Assembly: GCA_032209605.1 (NCBI GenBank)
Contig: JASFXZ010000008.1
Span: 248,001-312,000 of the forward strand
DNA length: 64,000 nt
Direction: 5' to 3'
Origin: Mactromeris polynyma
Lineage: Eukaryota; Mollusca; Bivalvia; Venerida; Mactridae
Within the stretch, counting starts at the first letter, position 1. Every line of letters begins with the position of its first letter. Below are positions 32,388 through 46,200 of the stretch, piece after piece. The notes under the pieces were generated by a model that was given only the letters and a program-made list of their open reading frames with translations, searched no databases and had not been told where the DNA came from. The position numbers and the translations under genes are program-made.

Positions 32388-35108
32388 TTACGAAGATAGG
32401 TCAACGCATCATTGGAAATTACGTTTAGTTATAAATTTCATTAATGACTGGCATTTAAACATTGAATTCAATTAGTATGTATTGGTCAGTATTGTTACCA
32501 TTGACGTGTCAAATAAGCTCTGGTCAATGTGTTTAACCTATCGATATGTTCATCTTTAAGAAGACCTACAGTTATTTACCAAGGCGAAGGACTGTATGAG
32601 GCCATGGACAAGGTTTAACCAGATATAATTCCAACTGGCAAAAGAACTTCCATTATCTTATGCGGTGTGCTTTTATAACTTTTTTTGTGAGAACAAAATC
32701 AATTAAAACGGACATGGCTGATTACTTTGCAATCATAATTGAATTTATTCGTTTGTGACTGCTTAGAAATCACACTATGCTATCCAAGAATAAAACTCAT
32801 CGGTTGTCTAACCTTATCACAAAAACCCATCAGTTTGAAAAATGGCTGACTGACTAGACTCACGCGAGGTGTATACCGGTAAAAGCCGTCTGCTTCCTCG
32901 AGGCAATAATTCAGTATCTAACGCTATGATAACTTTCGGAATATCTCTCCTGAGGACTATAAAACCTGTAAATGTTTCCTTTATGATTTAGTTATAACGA
33001 ATATAATTAGACATGCAAACTTTAAAGGAGCGTGATTGAGATTTTCGATTTGAATAGTTTATATCATTCGAGTCGCTGTTCGATTATTTGATTGGGAGCA
33101 GTGTTCCGGTAATTACTTTAATAAACAACACATTTGTGATTCCAGGTAATTCTATTGATAGCATTCTGTAAAGCTGTCCATCAAGAGACACCATCAAGGA
33201 GTGTATGCGTTTTATCTGTCGCGATAAAATGAGCGCATAAAAAGCGAAATCAATGTTCCTTCTTAATGATTTATTGATAATTGTTATCATACATTACGTG
33301 AGTTCAATTATCACAACCATTGTTCGTCGTCACAAAGTCATAAAACAACAATTTTGCATGCTGTTGTTCAATCAAGATTTCAGTACCCAGGTGATAACAA
33401 GTTTTATTTCACATGAGCGACTTGGCTGAAAATAGATTGAAAAAAACGAAGACAATCAGGAATATTTTGCACAAATCAAACTCAACAGATCTGAAAAACA
33501 TACTTTCAATGGGAATAATTGATGTATAAATTACAAAAGTATAGGAAACTTCAGACAGTTGAGCACGTCTGAATTTATAGAAATGTTGGTTATTTATGTT
33601 TAACATATATCAATTTGTTTGATGTTGGTTAGGATTAAGCACTCTCGAGACTAAATTACGATCATGCGTATAATAAGAGTAGACATTTTATCAGACAAAA
33701 AGCCGAAGTTTAGACTTAACAAACACGCCATGAATTCAGTAACTTTTCATCTTTGGAACATCCTCCGCTCGTACAGAAAATCTCCGATTCACTTGCATCG
33801 ATTACAAAATGAAATCCCTTGTTTTAGTGAGCTGCCGTATAAACTGTGGCGAAGCGTTATATTTTTGCAGCCTTATTTCAGTTATATATAATGGTCGATT
33901 TCTCTTACCTTCAGTCCATAGTTTCTCACAAACGCACCTAAATTTTGCAGTCTTTCATCGTAACACATACTGTATACGTAATCAAAGAATTTGTCATAAT
34001 TTTCGTCTGGTTGCGCTTTCCATTTCGACATTGGTTCGACACTTGTCACTGTCGCTGACATTCAAGATGACCCCCCAAAGGTTGTTCAAAGTTCCTTTAC
34101 CAAAGAAACGTGAATATATCAATTGACATTGCCATGATCACGGCGTCTATAGTCTAGACGTACGTGCCAACACCAGGTATAAGGGATAATTGTACATTTC
34201 GAGCAGATACTGATTAAACATACTGGTTTCGTATCTTTTGCTCAGGGAAGTTCTGTCCCTGTCATGATGTTTAAGGAGACGAGTATTCTTATTAAAATCT
34301 GAGCACGCTCATAGCATGTTACGGGGAACGTTGTCAGTTGTTTTTGAATTATTTATAACGTTTGCACAAAGCCGCACAGTTTGCAGTGTCCATGGTTTAT
34401 TCATCAATTTAAAAAATGAATGTAAAAAATGTTGACAAGTTTCTGAGGGTTTCAATACCACATGCGAAAATGGTTGGTTATTGTTGCTATGGTTTTTCTA
34501 TAAAGCTCGTTTAACATGATAGAAGAGGAAATAGTTCCATCCCTATTGTAAACGTAGACGATACAATTACTGTTTAATTTTGTTTTTCATTAATATTGTC
34601 TTGTCCTATTGTCCTGTAAGTTTGTGAGTTCTTTAATTGTATGTAATATAAGTTCCTGTCGCGAGTTCTTAATTCAGTTACATATATTATTGAATTAGTT
34701 CCTCTGACAAAGTGGAATGGCTCATGCCGCCCAAGGATTATACGTTTGGTATGTTAATGAGTGTTTAACTGACATGTGGAATGTGAGCGGTTTAATCTAG
34801 ATGCCTGCATATGGTGGAAATTGGCTTCATTTTGTTTCACAAACATTAACGCAACGTTTAAGTCGAGTTTAACCCACATAAAGACTGCTTTGTAAGATAC
34901 TCTTTCTTTCTGATATGTTCATTAGGAAAAAGCATAGAAGGAAATTATTCTCGTTGAAAACAAAGTGATCCAGTCTTGGTTATTTTAAAAAAGCGGGTGA
35001 TTGAAATGCCACATGTTTAATTAAAGATTAAGGTTGGATTAACATAGTGCAAACGAGGTATGGGAATCTTTCCCTACCATAGAGTCGCATATCGCCATTT
35101 GACGTGAC
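32388..35108. other. No supported feature
   Basis: AT-rich. Frames at 33084-33606 (-) and 33664-34126 (+) have no recognisable domain or splice context. Confidence 0.5.
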
Positions 35109-35109
35109 A

Positions 35110-35535
35110 TACCATCAACCTGGTTTAAGCCCCCAGTATTTGTACTGACAGTTCCAAGTTGTGAGGCCGTTGTATTGTGTAGTTAATTTTCATGTTTATG
35201 TTTCATTGTTCCATTCCCCATTTTGTCCCTTTAATTCGTTGGTTTTGATAGTCAGCCAGCCAATTTCTAACTTCCCCATTTCCACAGATGTTTGCCCTTG
35301 CATATCCTCACGTTTATGTTGCCCTATGATCTGTCTTCGGAGGCATTGTCTTTTGCTATCACAGTAACAACGTCATCCTTCTTTTTCAGATGTTGTACAG
35401 CCCTTTGTTGTCCAGCAACGGCTTGTGTGTCTCATCCCCATTTTAAATTGATATTGTCTCTTTGGGATCCACATAGAAAGGTTCTTGTTAACCTTCCCTG
35501 AACTAGTCTTTCCCACTGTAGTAGTGTCGACATGA
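35110..35535 (+). mobile_element. RepA copy with extended 3' part (35.1 kb)
   Basis: It starts 'ggtttaagcccccagtatttgtactgacagttccaag', the 5' landmark of the family. It keeps the 'tttgatagtcagccag', 'tttgcccttgca' and 'cggaggcattgtctt' blocks. It ends with 'ggttcttgttaaccttccctgaac', seen otherwise only at 10.78 kb. The G-run region is absent. Confidence 0.65.
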
Positions 35536-36390
35536 CTTTATTCACAACAAAAAACCATAATCATTTTCCAAATTAATCAGTCATTATACCATGATTTCTC
35601 ACAATAATGTTTCATATCATGTTTTTGTGAGATTGAATTGTCTCTAAGCACATCTGCTTCGTCTTGATTAATGATAGCTAAAGATAATTGCAGTATGTTT
35701 GTTATAGTAGACATAAACAATACCCAACATGATGGTCGGTAAATGGGACATTGAAGCTTCGACTTGTTATAAGTACGGAAAAAACAACACATTCTTGAGA
35801 ATTCGGTACAACTCTATCCTCTTGTAACACAAAAATATAGAAACATGCTTTTCCCTATGGAACCTAAAACAACGTATGCTGGTGCAAGAGGAATATTACT
35901 TTTTTCCGGTTGTTTCTTCCCCTTATCTTAATTGATTTACTACAGCAACGTGAATTGAGAACTTAGGAGCGATGATCTAGGAAAATGTTATTTATGTTAT
36001 TGTTGATTAGCTGTGTACACCTATGTCAAAATAAACCTGCGTTCTCATTAGTTGTTTATCGTCGATTGAAAAGGTGAGGATATATAGTTAGAGTAACTGT
36101 AATTCTTTCTGACAAAGCTGTGTAAACGAGGTTGGAGTTTGCTTAAATCTTGTGAAGTTATCAGTTGCAAGCCCTATTGTTTTCACTGGTGGTATAATGG
36201 TATATATGGTTATATTGTTGAATTCAGCATTTATGTAAGGCTGCAACTTTTATTTAACCGGCGTTCCTAGCTGATCACACCGTATCAACAGTCAACTTCC
36301 TAGCATGAACAAAACTTGAACGATGTGTGACTGTAGCGAAAGAGCCACAGTAAAAACCTATGTGCGGGTTCACGAAATTCCTTTTACACT
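35536..36390. other. No supported feature
   Basis: AT-rich; no coding or repeat signal. Confidence 0.5.
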
Positions 36391-36392
36391 TA

Positions 36393-36922
36393 GAGCCACT
36401 TCTAACCCGACACTTAGATAATTCGGTATAACTAGATTATTTGCGAGCGGATTTCGTTCAAATTTGGAATATAATTAATTCAACACATCATACGTACTTC
36501 TTTGAAATTTAACAAATACATAAAAAAAAATTAACAAATGAAAACATCACTGTAAAATCCGAATTCACAAAATGACATAACGCGAAATCCCAACAATATG
36601 AAAAGTCACCGAATATATTGATTATTGAGTTGAACCAATGCTGATTTTAAAATCAAGATTCTGTTTTTACGGTTTGAATTGCGTTCTTAAATAATAAAAT
36701 GAAAATGAAAATCGATATTTTTCTCTTACCAACATTTCCTCGCGCGAAATGGTGAAATCGTACATGTCCAACGTGCAAAGGTGACCGATAGTCACAGCTG
36801 AACGATTTTATCATTTTTGTTCAGCTCATGTTGCAAAACAACAAAATATTTTATTTGAAATAAATATCTTGAACCATATTGGAGAAAATCGAATTTGAAA
36901 AGTGTCGGGTTAGAAGTGGCTC
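36393..36922. mobile_element. 530-base element with perfect 23-base inverted ends
   Basis: The ends at 36393-36415 and 36900-36922 are exact inverted copies, starting GAGCCACTTCTAACCCGACA. The interior is AT-rich and non-coding, so the element is non-autonomous. No convincing target-site duplication is visible outside the ends, so the superfamily is left open. Confidence 0.8.
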
Positions 36923-36924
36923 CA

Positions 36925-38512
36925 AGAGTAGATAGCCGCGTGATCTGTTGTTTACAATATAACTAACCGGGTTGGTCCATGTGCACTTCGCTCAGTATAT
37001 ATAGTATATATAGTTGGTTGGAGACATTGTTGAGTCATATGCCCTCTCAGACATTTTGACTGGAGATATTGCATGAGAGTTTATTAGTTCTTTTCATAAG
37101 ACTATAAACATAATTATAGCATTACAAGCTTACAAATGTATACGACAAACAGTGAAACTATGTATCTATAACTGCGCAATGTTGAATTTTGAGAAGGTAC
37201 GACAAATGAATCCAATGACTTCTGCCTTATCCGTTGCATGCAGATGTGCACATTGGTGCTGCTTGGTAGCCTAAGAACGTTGGCTAAGCCAAATGAACGC
37301 CGGACTGATAAAATACGACGTTAAAATCAAACACGAGTATACACGTGCAGTCTTTCTTATTTTTGCAATTCCAAGGCTTCCTATTGTCACGTATTGTTTT
37401 CCCTGTGTCTTTAGGATGATAAATGTTTCGCCGTTTATTTTCTCTTTTTATTTCTATTCTATTACTCTGCATGGACAGACAGTATGTGTTTTTTTCCAGA
37501 TGGATGTAATTGGTTTTTCGTGTTTAGAACTGCATTTTCTACGTTTATACTGGTAACTGTTTAGTGTTTTTTATTACAAGCTGATGTACGAACCCCATTT
37601 TTTTTGCAAAGATGGTAAATGATTAGCATACAGTGTAATTGCTAAGGTTTCCTTTGACTTTGGCTTAAAGTGATATATGCGAATTAACTGTCGGAAGAAA
37701 ACAACTTGAACATCTTTATGTTGATTCGGTTCTAGCAAAACCAACCGCCGATGCCTTGTAATGGTATATTTAATGGTAAATTGCAATATTTATTTAGATA
37801 GAAATTGTGAATACAAAAACGTAATAGCCATGTCCTTTAGAAGAGATAGAATCAAAACACAGAATATAGCCTAGAGCGGATATATCTGCTCTGACTCAAA
37901 ACAACAGCTATAACAACATAAACATTGTTGCTACCACTAAGCATGTTAAGGTATCTCATAATTGATAAGAATGTGATTGTAGCTACGATCAGTAGTCTGA
38001 AAATGTTGAACCTGCATAAACATATCTCGTTGTGGAATTCTAACAAGCACAATAGAATAACATAGATTCCCACAACTGTCTCAAGGTATTGAGGAAGTAA
38101 AGTAGATCCTTGGATCGTTTTTATGTGACATTAATATACGTACAATGAATTGAATACGGAATATCTGAACTAATTGCAGGGTACGATCATGTTATTTATT
38201 TAAGCAAATAACGAGGTATTTACGTTGTTGTTGCATGCTGTTTTTGCTGTCGATGTTAAGTGTGGAGACAAATACTCAAATGTTAAATTAGTATTTACTT
38301 AATTGATATTTGTTCTATTAAATGATAATGCTCACGACGATGTTTATAATGCCGGTGTTTACTCGATGTTGGGAAAATTCAATAATATAATTAAAACGAG
38401 ATATTTCAACTAATCGTTACGATTTTATGTAATAAATTAATTCCATACAATAAGACGTTTTATGGATAAATTCCTTCCCAAACAACGCTATGAATTTGCT
38501 TAGTCATCATTA
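36925..38512. other. No supported feature
   Basis: AT-rich. An 87-codon + frame at 37293 begins at a non-standard start region and shows no domain. Confidence 0.5.
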
Positions 38513-38516
38513 CAGA

Positions 38517-38900
38517 TAGATCGGGCTCATCTGAATGAAAATTATTTGAATAGGCTTCAACCATTATTGTTGTTACATTGGCTAGAACATCTTTAAGAAC
38601 TATTTCAATGTATAATTGATGAAATCAATCTTGTTTTATCATGTTACTAACAGATAAAACTTGTAAAAACAAAAAAGTTTTTTTTTTAAATCATGATAAT
38701 AAAAACTTATTTTTTCAACAAATACAGAGGAATACGTTATTAGTGTATTCTTTGATTATGCATATTTATTGATGTTTTTAACTACCTGAAGTATATTATT
38801 CATGGATGTTTAGGTAAACAAATGAACGAAAATATAAGCATAACATAACTTTAAGAAGTTGGATAATATAAAGACAAACATACTCGATAATAAATATAGC
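38517..38900 (+). repeat. Dispersed duplicate of 30.8-31.2 kb
   Basis: Same-strand partner of the repeat at 30793, with numerous small indels. Its right edge lies about 70 bases before a CAGTAAAACC-ended MITE. Confidence 0.7.
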
Positions 38901-38970
38901 TTACTCATTGCTTCCATTTCAAGGTAAGTAAATAAGGATATGCATGTACTATAAATATCGTTTCCCTGTA

Positions 38971-39148
38971 CAGTAATACCTGACTTAAAGACAACCTCAA
39001 TATTAAGACCACATCAAAATTAAGAACACAATTTTCAAGTCCATTTTCACTGTTTTACTATTTATTCAACCTCAATAATAAGACCACCTCGATATTAAGA
39101 CCAGTTTTCTAGGGTCACATGGATGGTCTCATTATTAAGGTTTTACTG
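38971..39148. mobile_element. CAGTAAAACC-ended MITE, best copy
   Basis: 178 bases between TA dinucleotides (38969-38970 and 39149-39150). Left end cagtaatacctgacttaaag; right end reversed cagtaaaaccttaataatga. It serves as the reference for the degraded copies at 24.9 and 25.7 kb. Confidence 0.8.
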
Positions 39149-39150
39149 TA

Positions 39151-39718
39151 TTTTTATTTTTTTGATATGTATGATACGTGTTTTGGCATTGTTTTAGCAA
39201 CCACACATATTTTGTTTGTAAATCATCTTAACGTTAAATTCCATTATCACTTCGGTCTAAACATTATCTTATACTATTACGGAATACATCATAATTTATA
39301 TAACACAATATAGCCGGTACACAATAGGTCGTGGAAGAAATGAGTCTGCTATGTGCTTTTTAAAACTTCCTCGTTTCGCAAAACTGACAAACGTTACGTG
39401 ACATTAGCGCTGGCTTCCCTGCAAATTATATCGACATTACAATTAATGAGTACTGACAAACTGACCTCCCAAGTGTAATAGATGTGTGTACAATCTTGAA
39501 GGCGCTAGTCTACAGTTATAAATGTCAATGAACTCCGACAATTGTTTCAGTATTTGAATGGCGAGGAAGTATTGCAGGTGGTCACAGCAAATGTTTAGAT
39601 GGATGCATAAAACCCAATTAATTATTCAGATGAACAAAGCTTTTAACAATGTTTTCAAGGCCGATTGTGATGAGATCAACTAAGGGTTATGAATTTGGGT
39701 TATACGCTGTGGACATTG
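39151..39718. other. No supported feature
   Basis: AT-rich. At about 39367-39410, 'tcgcaaaactgacaaacgttacg' weakly recalls the 6.87 kb repeat. Confidence 0.4.
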
Positions 39719-39720
39719 TA

Positions 39721-39923
39721 CGAGGGGTGATCCAGAATTAAGCGGACTGTGTCTATAACTTCCGTAATTAATGAGCGAAATTAATGACTAACAAACCACA
39801 TGTTCATAGACCTTTACTACAAATACATGTATATAGCATTTCTTGCTCGACATCTTCAATCATTGTATTATATGCGCAGTGTTGAAATTGACCAATGACC
39901 TGTGTTTTGAAATGATCACCCCG
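39721..39923. mobile_element. CGAGGGGTGATC-ended MITE
   Basis: 203 bases flanked by TA on both sides (39719-39720 and 39924-39925). The left end is CGAGGGGTGATCC and the reversed right end CGGGGTGATCATT, so about 10 terminal bases are shared. The ends resemble, from memory, mariner-type 'CGAGGGGTGTTC' termini. No coding capacity. Confidence 0.6.
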
Positions 39924-39925
39924 TA

Positions 39926-40932
39926 ATCAGTATGACTACAAAGCAATTGTCGTCAACATCTGAATTATATATAGAAGTTTGTCTGTCACTTGCGGATAGG
40001 TTACTACTACTGGTAACTGGTTACCAGAAAACGGATTGTTGTGACCACGTGACCACCGTACTGTTAACACACTATAACTCCAATTACAATCAATCCCCTG
40101 TTATCTAGGTAAGATGACAGACATCTTGATTGAATCCGTGCTTCATATATTTTCATATCGACACGCATTCTTATTTTAGTAACATTTCAAAGTTCAGTTT
40201 TATATGTTGCGACACCACGTGATTTGAATGCAGGTTACGTAAGTTTACTCTTGGTTTATTTTATCTCGCATGTGTACTGTAGCAGATAAAACATTTTTAA
40301 AACATTCAATTTTATCTTCCAATATTCTCACGTATGTCATGTTGTATAGATATTGGTCCTGAATATAACCTTAAGATAATAAATGAAAGGTTAAACCCTC
40401 AACTTTGAACGAACCTTTCTGATATATAAGATCATAGAATAGCATACAACATTTGACAACCATCTGGCCCCCTCCGTATCCAATATTTTTACACAAGACA
40501 AGAGCCAATTTCTACGTTAAAGTTGTTTATTGTACTTTTCGACTGCGTTCATTGATCTAAATCAATCAGGAACACTTCAGATTCACGCAGGGTGGTTGTC
40601 AATCTCGGTTTTAAATAACGTCTTAGTACTAGTTGGAAACACAGCAAACAAGTGCTGCTTATGTCAACGGACAGCTGAATTTAATAAAACACCGCAACAG
40701 GGGCAAAATAGCGATATAGTCGGACAATATTTACTTGGCACTCATAAATGTTCGTACAAATTCGTCAATTGAAGTCGGGGAAATAAGAAGATCAACTTAA
40801 AATAAACGTATGATCATTGCTTGTCCACTCGACGAGAACGCCTCTAGTGCGTGGAGAGATCGGAGAATATTAATGGGAGCCGGATAAGTAATACTCTCTT
40901 AAATAACAATTTAAACATACTGACAACTGAAT
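39926..40932. other. No supported gene; one hairpin
   Basis: CTGGTAAC-TG-GTTACCAG at 40010-40027 is a tight inverted repeat. Nothing else is recognised. Confidence 0.45.
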
Positions 40933-40934
40933 TA

Positions 40935-41113
40935 CAGTTGGACTTCGTTTATTCGACAACTTTCAATCTGAATGCTTGGTATCATCCGAAAAAAATATTA
41001 GGTCCTGATGTATCTTCTTGGGATACGTCGGATTGAAATGGATTATTCAAAATCATGTATTACTCGAAAAAAAAATTCGGACCCGATGAATTCAAATGAA
41101 GAAGGTTGGACTG
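40935..41113. mobile_element. CAGTCGGACC-ended MITE, copy 2 (diverged)
   Basis: 179 bases. Left end cagttggacttcgtttattc preceded by TA; right end reversed cagtccaaccttcttcattt. The internal 'taggtcctgatgta' recalls 'gggacctgatat' of copy 1. The right TA flank is not intact. Confidence 0.6.
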
Positions 41114-41116
41114 TTT

Positions 41117-43100
41117 ATGAAAACGAATAGCGTTGTCGGAGTGGACAGCCAACAGTTTGTTTAAAGAAATACATTACTGATTTACGTCCCTACAGAACAA
41201 GTAACGGCTTCTTGATAATTGTTTTGTAAATATACCAATGTTTCCTCAATAAAGGAGTTTGTTTGAACTTACTGTTGTAATGTTTGCCCTGTGCTTGTAC
41301 AAAAAAAAACTTTATTTCATTTATGGCTATATACACATGTTGATAATAAACTTAAAGTGTTGCGGGTATGTGTATGATCAGTAAGCTCTTCTCAAGACAG
41401 ACATACTGTATAGTATTCTGAACAGGCACGTTATTATAGAACTATTATATTTGGGCTAGTTATATATACATAAACCTACATTTCGAATGTTCGGCTGTTC
41501 ATTCGATAGAATAGAATGTAAACATTGTAGAATGTTATGTTATTTACATTTAAATATTATCGAGACTGTGATGGAAGTGTAAAAATATACTTTTTAATTG
41601 GTAAAAATGTTCAGTGTTTTTTCTTACTTACGGGACTTTGTCCATTTGTTATGGATATAACCATAGTAAAAGTTTGTCTACAAAATCCAAAATGTAGTTT
41701 GTAATTGATAGAATGGATTTCTCATTTACGGAATGCAAACACTGTGAATAACAGTGTGGTGTTATGGATTAATTTATCTTGCGTGATTGCAAAGAATGTG
41801 GGATTAATTCTAATTTCTCGTGTATTTTACTTTAATTAGAAGCCAATAAATGCGCCATATTCATTGGAATTTTAAAAGTGCGGAATTGACACTTGAACAA
41901 GGTTAAGAGCGCATGTATGGAAAACGAAGAAAGAACAAAGTAGCGACACGCTCACACCATACAATACAAATGGTACATCTACAATATATAACTTTTAATA
42001 TAGGTCATCAGTACCCTCGTGGAACAAAACCCCGTTTATATAAATGCGTTATTAAAAGGTCTGGCCGCCAAGACGTAAACAAGTACATAGAGGGGAAATA
42101 TTGGCATATATACTCATAAAAACAAGTTTGCTAAACTTGTTATTTTCTCATTTTTCTAAGTACACTAACCGGCTCATAAAGAAAATGTTTGGCTTTGAAT
42201 AATGTATATCTTTGCTCCGATGCGGTTCCACGGTAATGCAACCCTAGGGACACTTTGCATAGACATATTTTCACTTCTTTCTGTAATACTTTAAATGTTT
42301 TCTCTTCTGTACATTATATGTTAGACATAAACTATGAGTATGACATAACAATATAACATGATTTGTTTTAACGAGGAAAAAAGTAGAAGGATTCACGTGA
42401 TGTAGATTTTCTTCAAAATTGTCACGCAACTTGTTTAGACAAACATTTTCCATTTTACGTGCAAGTTCAGATTCATTATTTGTCTTTTTGAAGCTGCGTT
42501 CGTAATGCCCTTCCGTAATGAACCTTTTTTGCGTCGGCTTATGGATACTTATTTTACTCGTATTCAAATATAGTGTAAAATCCGATGCATATGCATTTAT
42601 CTACCATATATATTTTCTCTATGATACTTCTCACAATACTACCATATTGTCTATTACAAGTTTTGGAGAATTTTGTTTACATACAATTTGGTTATTGTTA
42701 TAACTATTGTTATAAGACATCCCGTCTTACAGAAAATGACCGACACTTCTCTTTTGTGACTTGATTTATTAATGGAAACTAGAACCATGATAATGATTGA
42801 TTATGATTGGGTTTAACGATTTATCGAGGATGAAACATCTTGACTATCGGATCAATGTGAAATTAAAAGCAGTAGCCGTATCAGCAGTGGAAGTATTAGT
42901 CCTCTTTCTTCTAACAGTACTGGCAGCCATACATCTTTAACTTATAATCCAACATCGCAATAACGATATCGTACTCCATTATTCCAGAAATATTTGTAAA
43001 TTCACGAATAAATATTATGTAATTATTACTTTCTTTCGTACCGTCTGCAATGTAGTTTCAATGTCTGTGTTTGAAAATTTAAGAAATGTATGCAATTTGA
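41117..43100. other. No supported gene; one weak minus-strand exon-like interval
   Basis: 41632-41677 on the minus strand lies between an acceptor-like ggattttgtag and a strong GTAAGTAAG donor, with two frames open. It is isolated, so it is recorded only as a finding. Confidence 0.35.
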
Positions 43101-43210
43101 AAATGTTTAGTGTTGGTTAATGTTCTGACCACTGGCAGTGGGTATGCACTTTTGTAAATGTTGACTGTTGCCTTATGTTCTGACCACTGGCAGTGGGTAT
43201 GCTTATAAGC
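43101..43210 (+). repeat. 55-base tandem duplication
   Basis: Two units share tgttctgaccactggcagtg followed by 'ggtatgc', at 43121 and 43176. The flanking 'aatgttKRgtgttg' also matches. Confidence 0.8.
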
Positions 43211-43211
43211 A

Positions 43212-46200
43212 GCATCATTACTGTTGTTCCTTTGTCACTGACAGTGAGCAATGTCACTACTCTTATTGCTACTAGTGTTACTGCAACTAATATAAACTTT
43301 GACCCCACGGCCGTGATATAACTTATATCCTGGCTGTAAGTTTTTATACTACACAAATTTAACTTTAACCCCACTTCTATGCTGTCTGCATGAACGTTGT
43401 TCAGATTTATTTAAATTAGAACATCATGACTAGCACTGTCTACTTATATCAAATGTCCAGTTCTGTATGAGGATCGAAACGAGCTTAATGTCTTCAGATT
43501 GAACATTTTCACAAAAAAGCTTTCATTTTGAGTATTCCCTTGTGAAATTGTATAGAATTTGTAGTTCATAACGAGAAAACAAGTATTGTCCTAATATTTT
43601 ACCTTCCTGTCTGTAATTTGCAGTAATATTAAGTCGACATTTCTGATTCAAACATTTTAGCTATTGACGTGTGCAACTCAATTTAATTGTCTGCAGGCGT
43701 TGAAACTTCTGACACCGAAAAATAGTTGCTGATATACCTTAAAACAAAACTAATTTCTTGGAAGAGTAGTTGAAAAAATAGCAGTAGTCTAGACCGTGAT
43801 TTGGATCTTAGATTGATAAGAATAAAACACCGAATCTCTACATTTGCCTTCGGTATTATCAAACCACGATTTCATTCACTCTTCCCACGCAAAGGTTTGC
43901 ATTCTATTTCGCTGCAAAGGTGTTAATATCTATTGAGTATTCGCTTTTGTACGGCATATACAAAGATGTATTGACATAGAAGGGACCATACATAGTCTGC
44001 TTATTATACACAGTCTCATTATTTTCAAGTCATTGTCATATTAAACCGAGCTAAACGATTAAACGTTGTATCTTTTGAACTTCTCTCTTCTTCAATGAGA
44101 CCTTTCCGACAAAATTCAAATACGGCGCATTCAAATTGTTTCTTTTTGAGAACCTATGTTTTGTTGGCTCGATGAAATTGAATTTGGTGCTGAAAACAAA
44201 TTTATTGTCATGCTCTTATGCTGAGTACGTACTACATACACTTATAATCTTTAAGGTCAATATGATATGTACAATAGCATTTTCTCATTTGTATTTAACA
44301 AACAATTTTGTTCATGAGTTTGATTTCTTAAGTTTCTAAACGTGCGAATATTTGTCAGATTTTGAATGCCGTGAGATTCGTTTAATTGTTGCTAAACATT
44401 CTCTTTCATATTTTTTTTATTGATTTCAATAGAAACCTTTCATTAAATGAATGCTTCATAACACTGTTGGAAATTTAAAGTGTTTACTCGTTATACAAAA
44501 GTAATAGAAACGCACTTAGTAAATCACGTCGGTATGGAGAACTTCTCATCAGGGTGTTATCAAAATAAAACACTTTTTTTGGAGAATTTGTAAATCTACA
44601 TGATAATCGCAACAAGAAGCTTACTTCGCTGGTGTTATGAAACTTGGAATATTTTGTCAGTAATAGGTATATATGGTACTCTGTTTCAGTAAACCGCATT
44701 TCTGTGTAAATAATTGATATCATTTAGTGTGTTTTATTTAATTGAGCCTTTACTGTAAATTTAATGTTAGACTAAATGTCACATCGCTGTCGACGGAAGG
44801 CTTTGTTTATGCATCTCGAAGACAAAGATGATACTACTTTTTAGACAACTGTTGAAAAGTCTATCTGACTAAATCATACTCAAGGCAAAGAGTAATAATA
44901 ATTTACAGTTTTGAGTCATTTATATAAAGATATGTGGGCAGTACTCTTATGGTCGTTTGTTCATTTTAGAGAACGTATACATCTTTACATTGAAATTATT
45001 TAACAGGGAAACATTTTCTCGTTTGTTACATGACAAAGTTTATTGCGTGTCCGTTTGTTATTACATATTGATCATAGTATATGTTAATATATGAGTCTTC
45101 GATGGATGAATGTTGTATGTGCTTGCATAGTATGCGTATTTTCGTCTCTCATCTATTGATGTGTTAGTATTGTCTGTACCTTTTGTTTTTACAAGAAAAC
45201 TTCATATGTTGAATAATGTGTTTGCAAATAAATACTGATTGGGCGCATTGTCAAATGCTCGACGTACAGTGTCAATATTCTTCATAGCGTCGATTTATCA
45301 TGCGACACTATGTGTATTTTTGCAGTTGGCGCATATTGTATCGCATTTGGCATTGTTGTTGTTTTTGTATGTATGTTCATGCCTGCTCGAGCTTAAACTA
45401 TGGCTGCACTATGTGTTTACATTTTCGGTTTGATATCTATATCCATTTCTTTAATTACACCAACTTAACATTCAGTTAAGATACAACTGAAATTAACTAA
45501 TAGTTTCGATTTTTTTTCAGCTGTCGTAAAGAAGCGAGTTTTGGATTGGTGACAATTTAGCAATTACCATCAAGGGAGTCTTCTAGACACGTATGACAGT
45601 TCTAATATTAATTTTGACGATACTAATATTGAACACCTGTGATAGAGTTCTAAATTTCCGGAGCTTATTGTTTCCTCGAAATTGAAACAGACAGAAATGG
45701 GAAACCTCAGAGGATTCAAATGGGATTAATAATTATCCCATTGTGAATCATTTATATAAGTAACGAAGCCTACAAAATACTTATATATAAGGAAGAAATA
45801 TAATAATGGACGTGTTATCACGTTACGATGCGTGAAGGCATTCATGTCAGGATTTTGTATTAAAAAAGACTACAAAAATGCTACAAGTAAACAAATGTGA
45901 ATACCCGAATGTGAATAAACCAAAATACTGAATTTGTTATGATTAAAATTTTATTGATTCTAGTGGAGTTGAATACACTCAGTGTGGAGCTAAAGCTGAC
46001 GAAAAGGAGATACACAGTTGATAATGATAAATCCGAGACCAAGGATTGTGACTTGTCGCCAATTTATAGCCAGCTATGAGGATTATGAAAACATTAAATG
46101 AAGTCACCGCCTCACATGACTATTGCACTATATATGTCGTTCAAAGGATAGTAATCACGCTGTTCGTACTGACGTTAGGATACAAGAACGGTAAGTTGTT

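Noticed and set aside
38925..38940. CAAG|GTAAGTAAAT donor
   Set aside because: No supported exon lies upstream. The open interval from the nearest AG is only about 24 bases.
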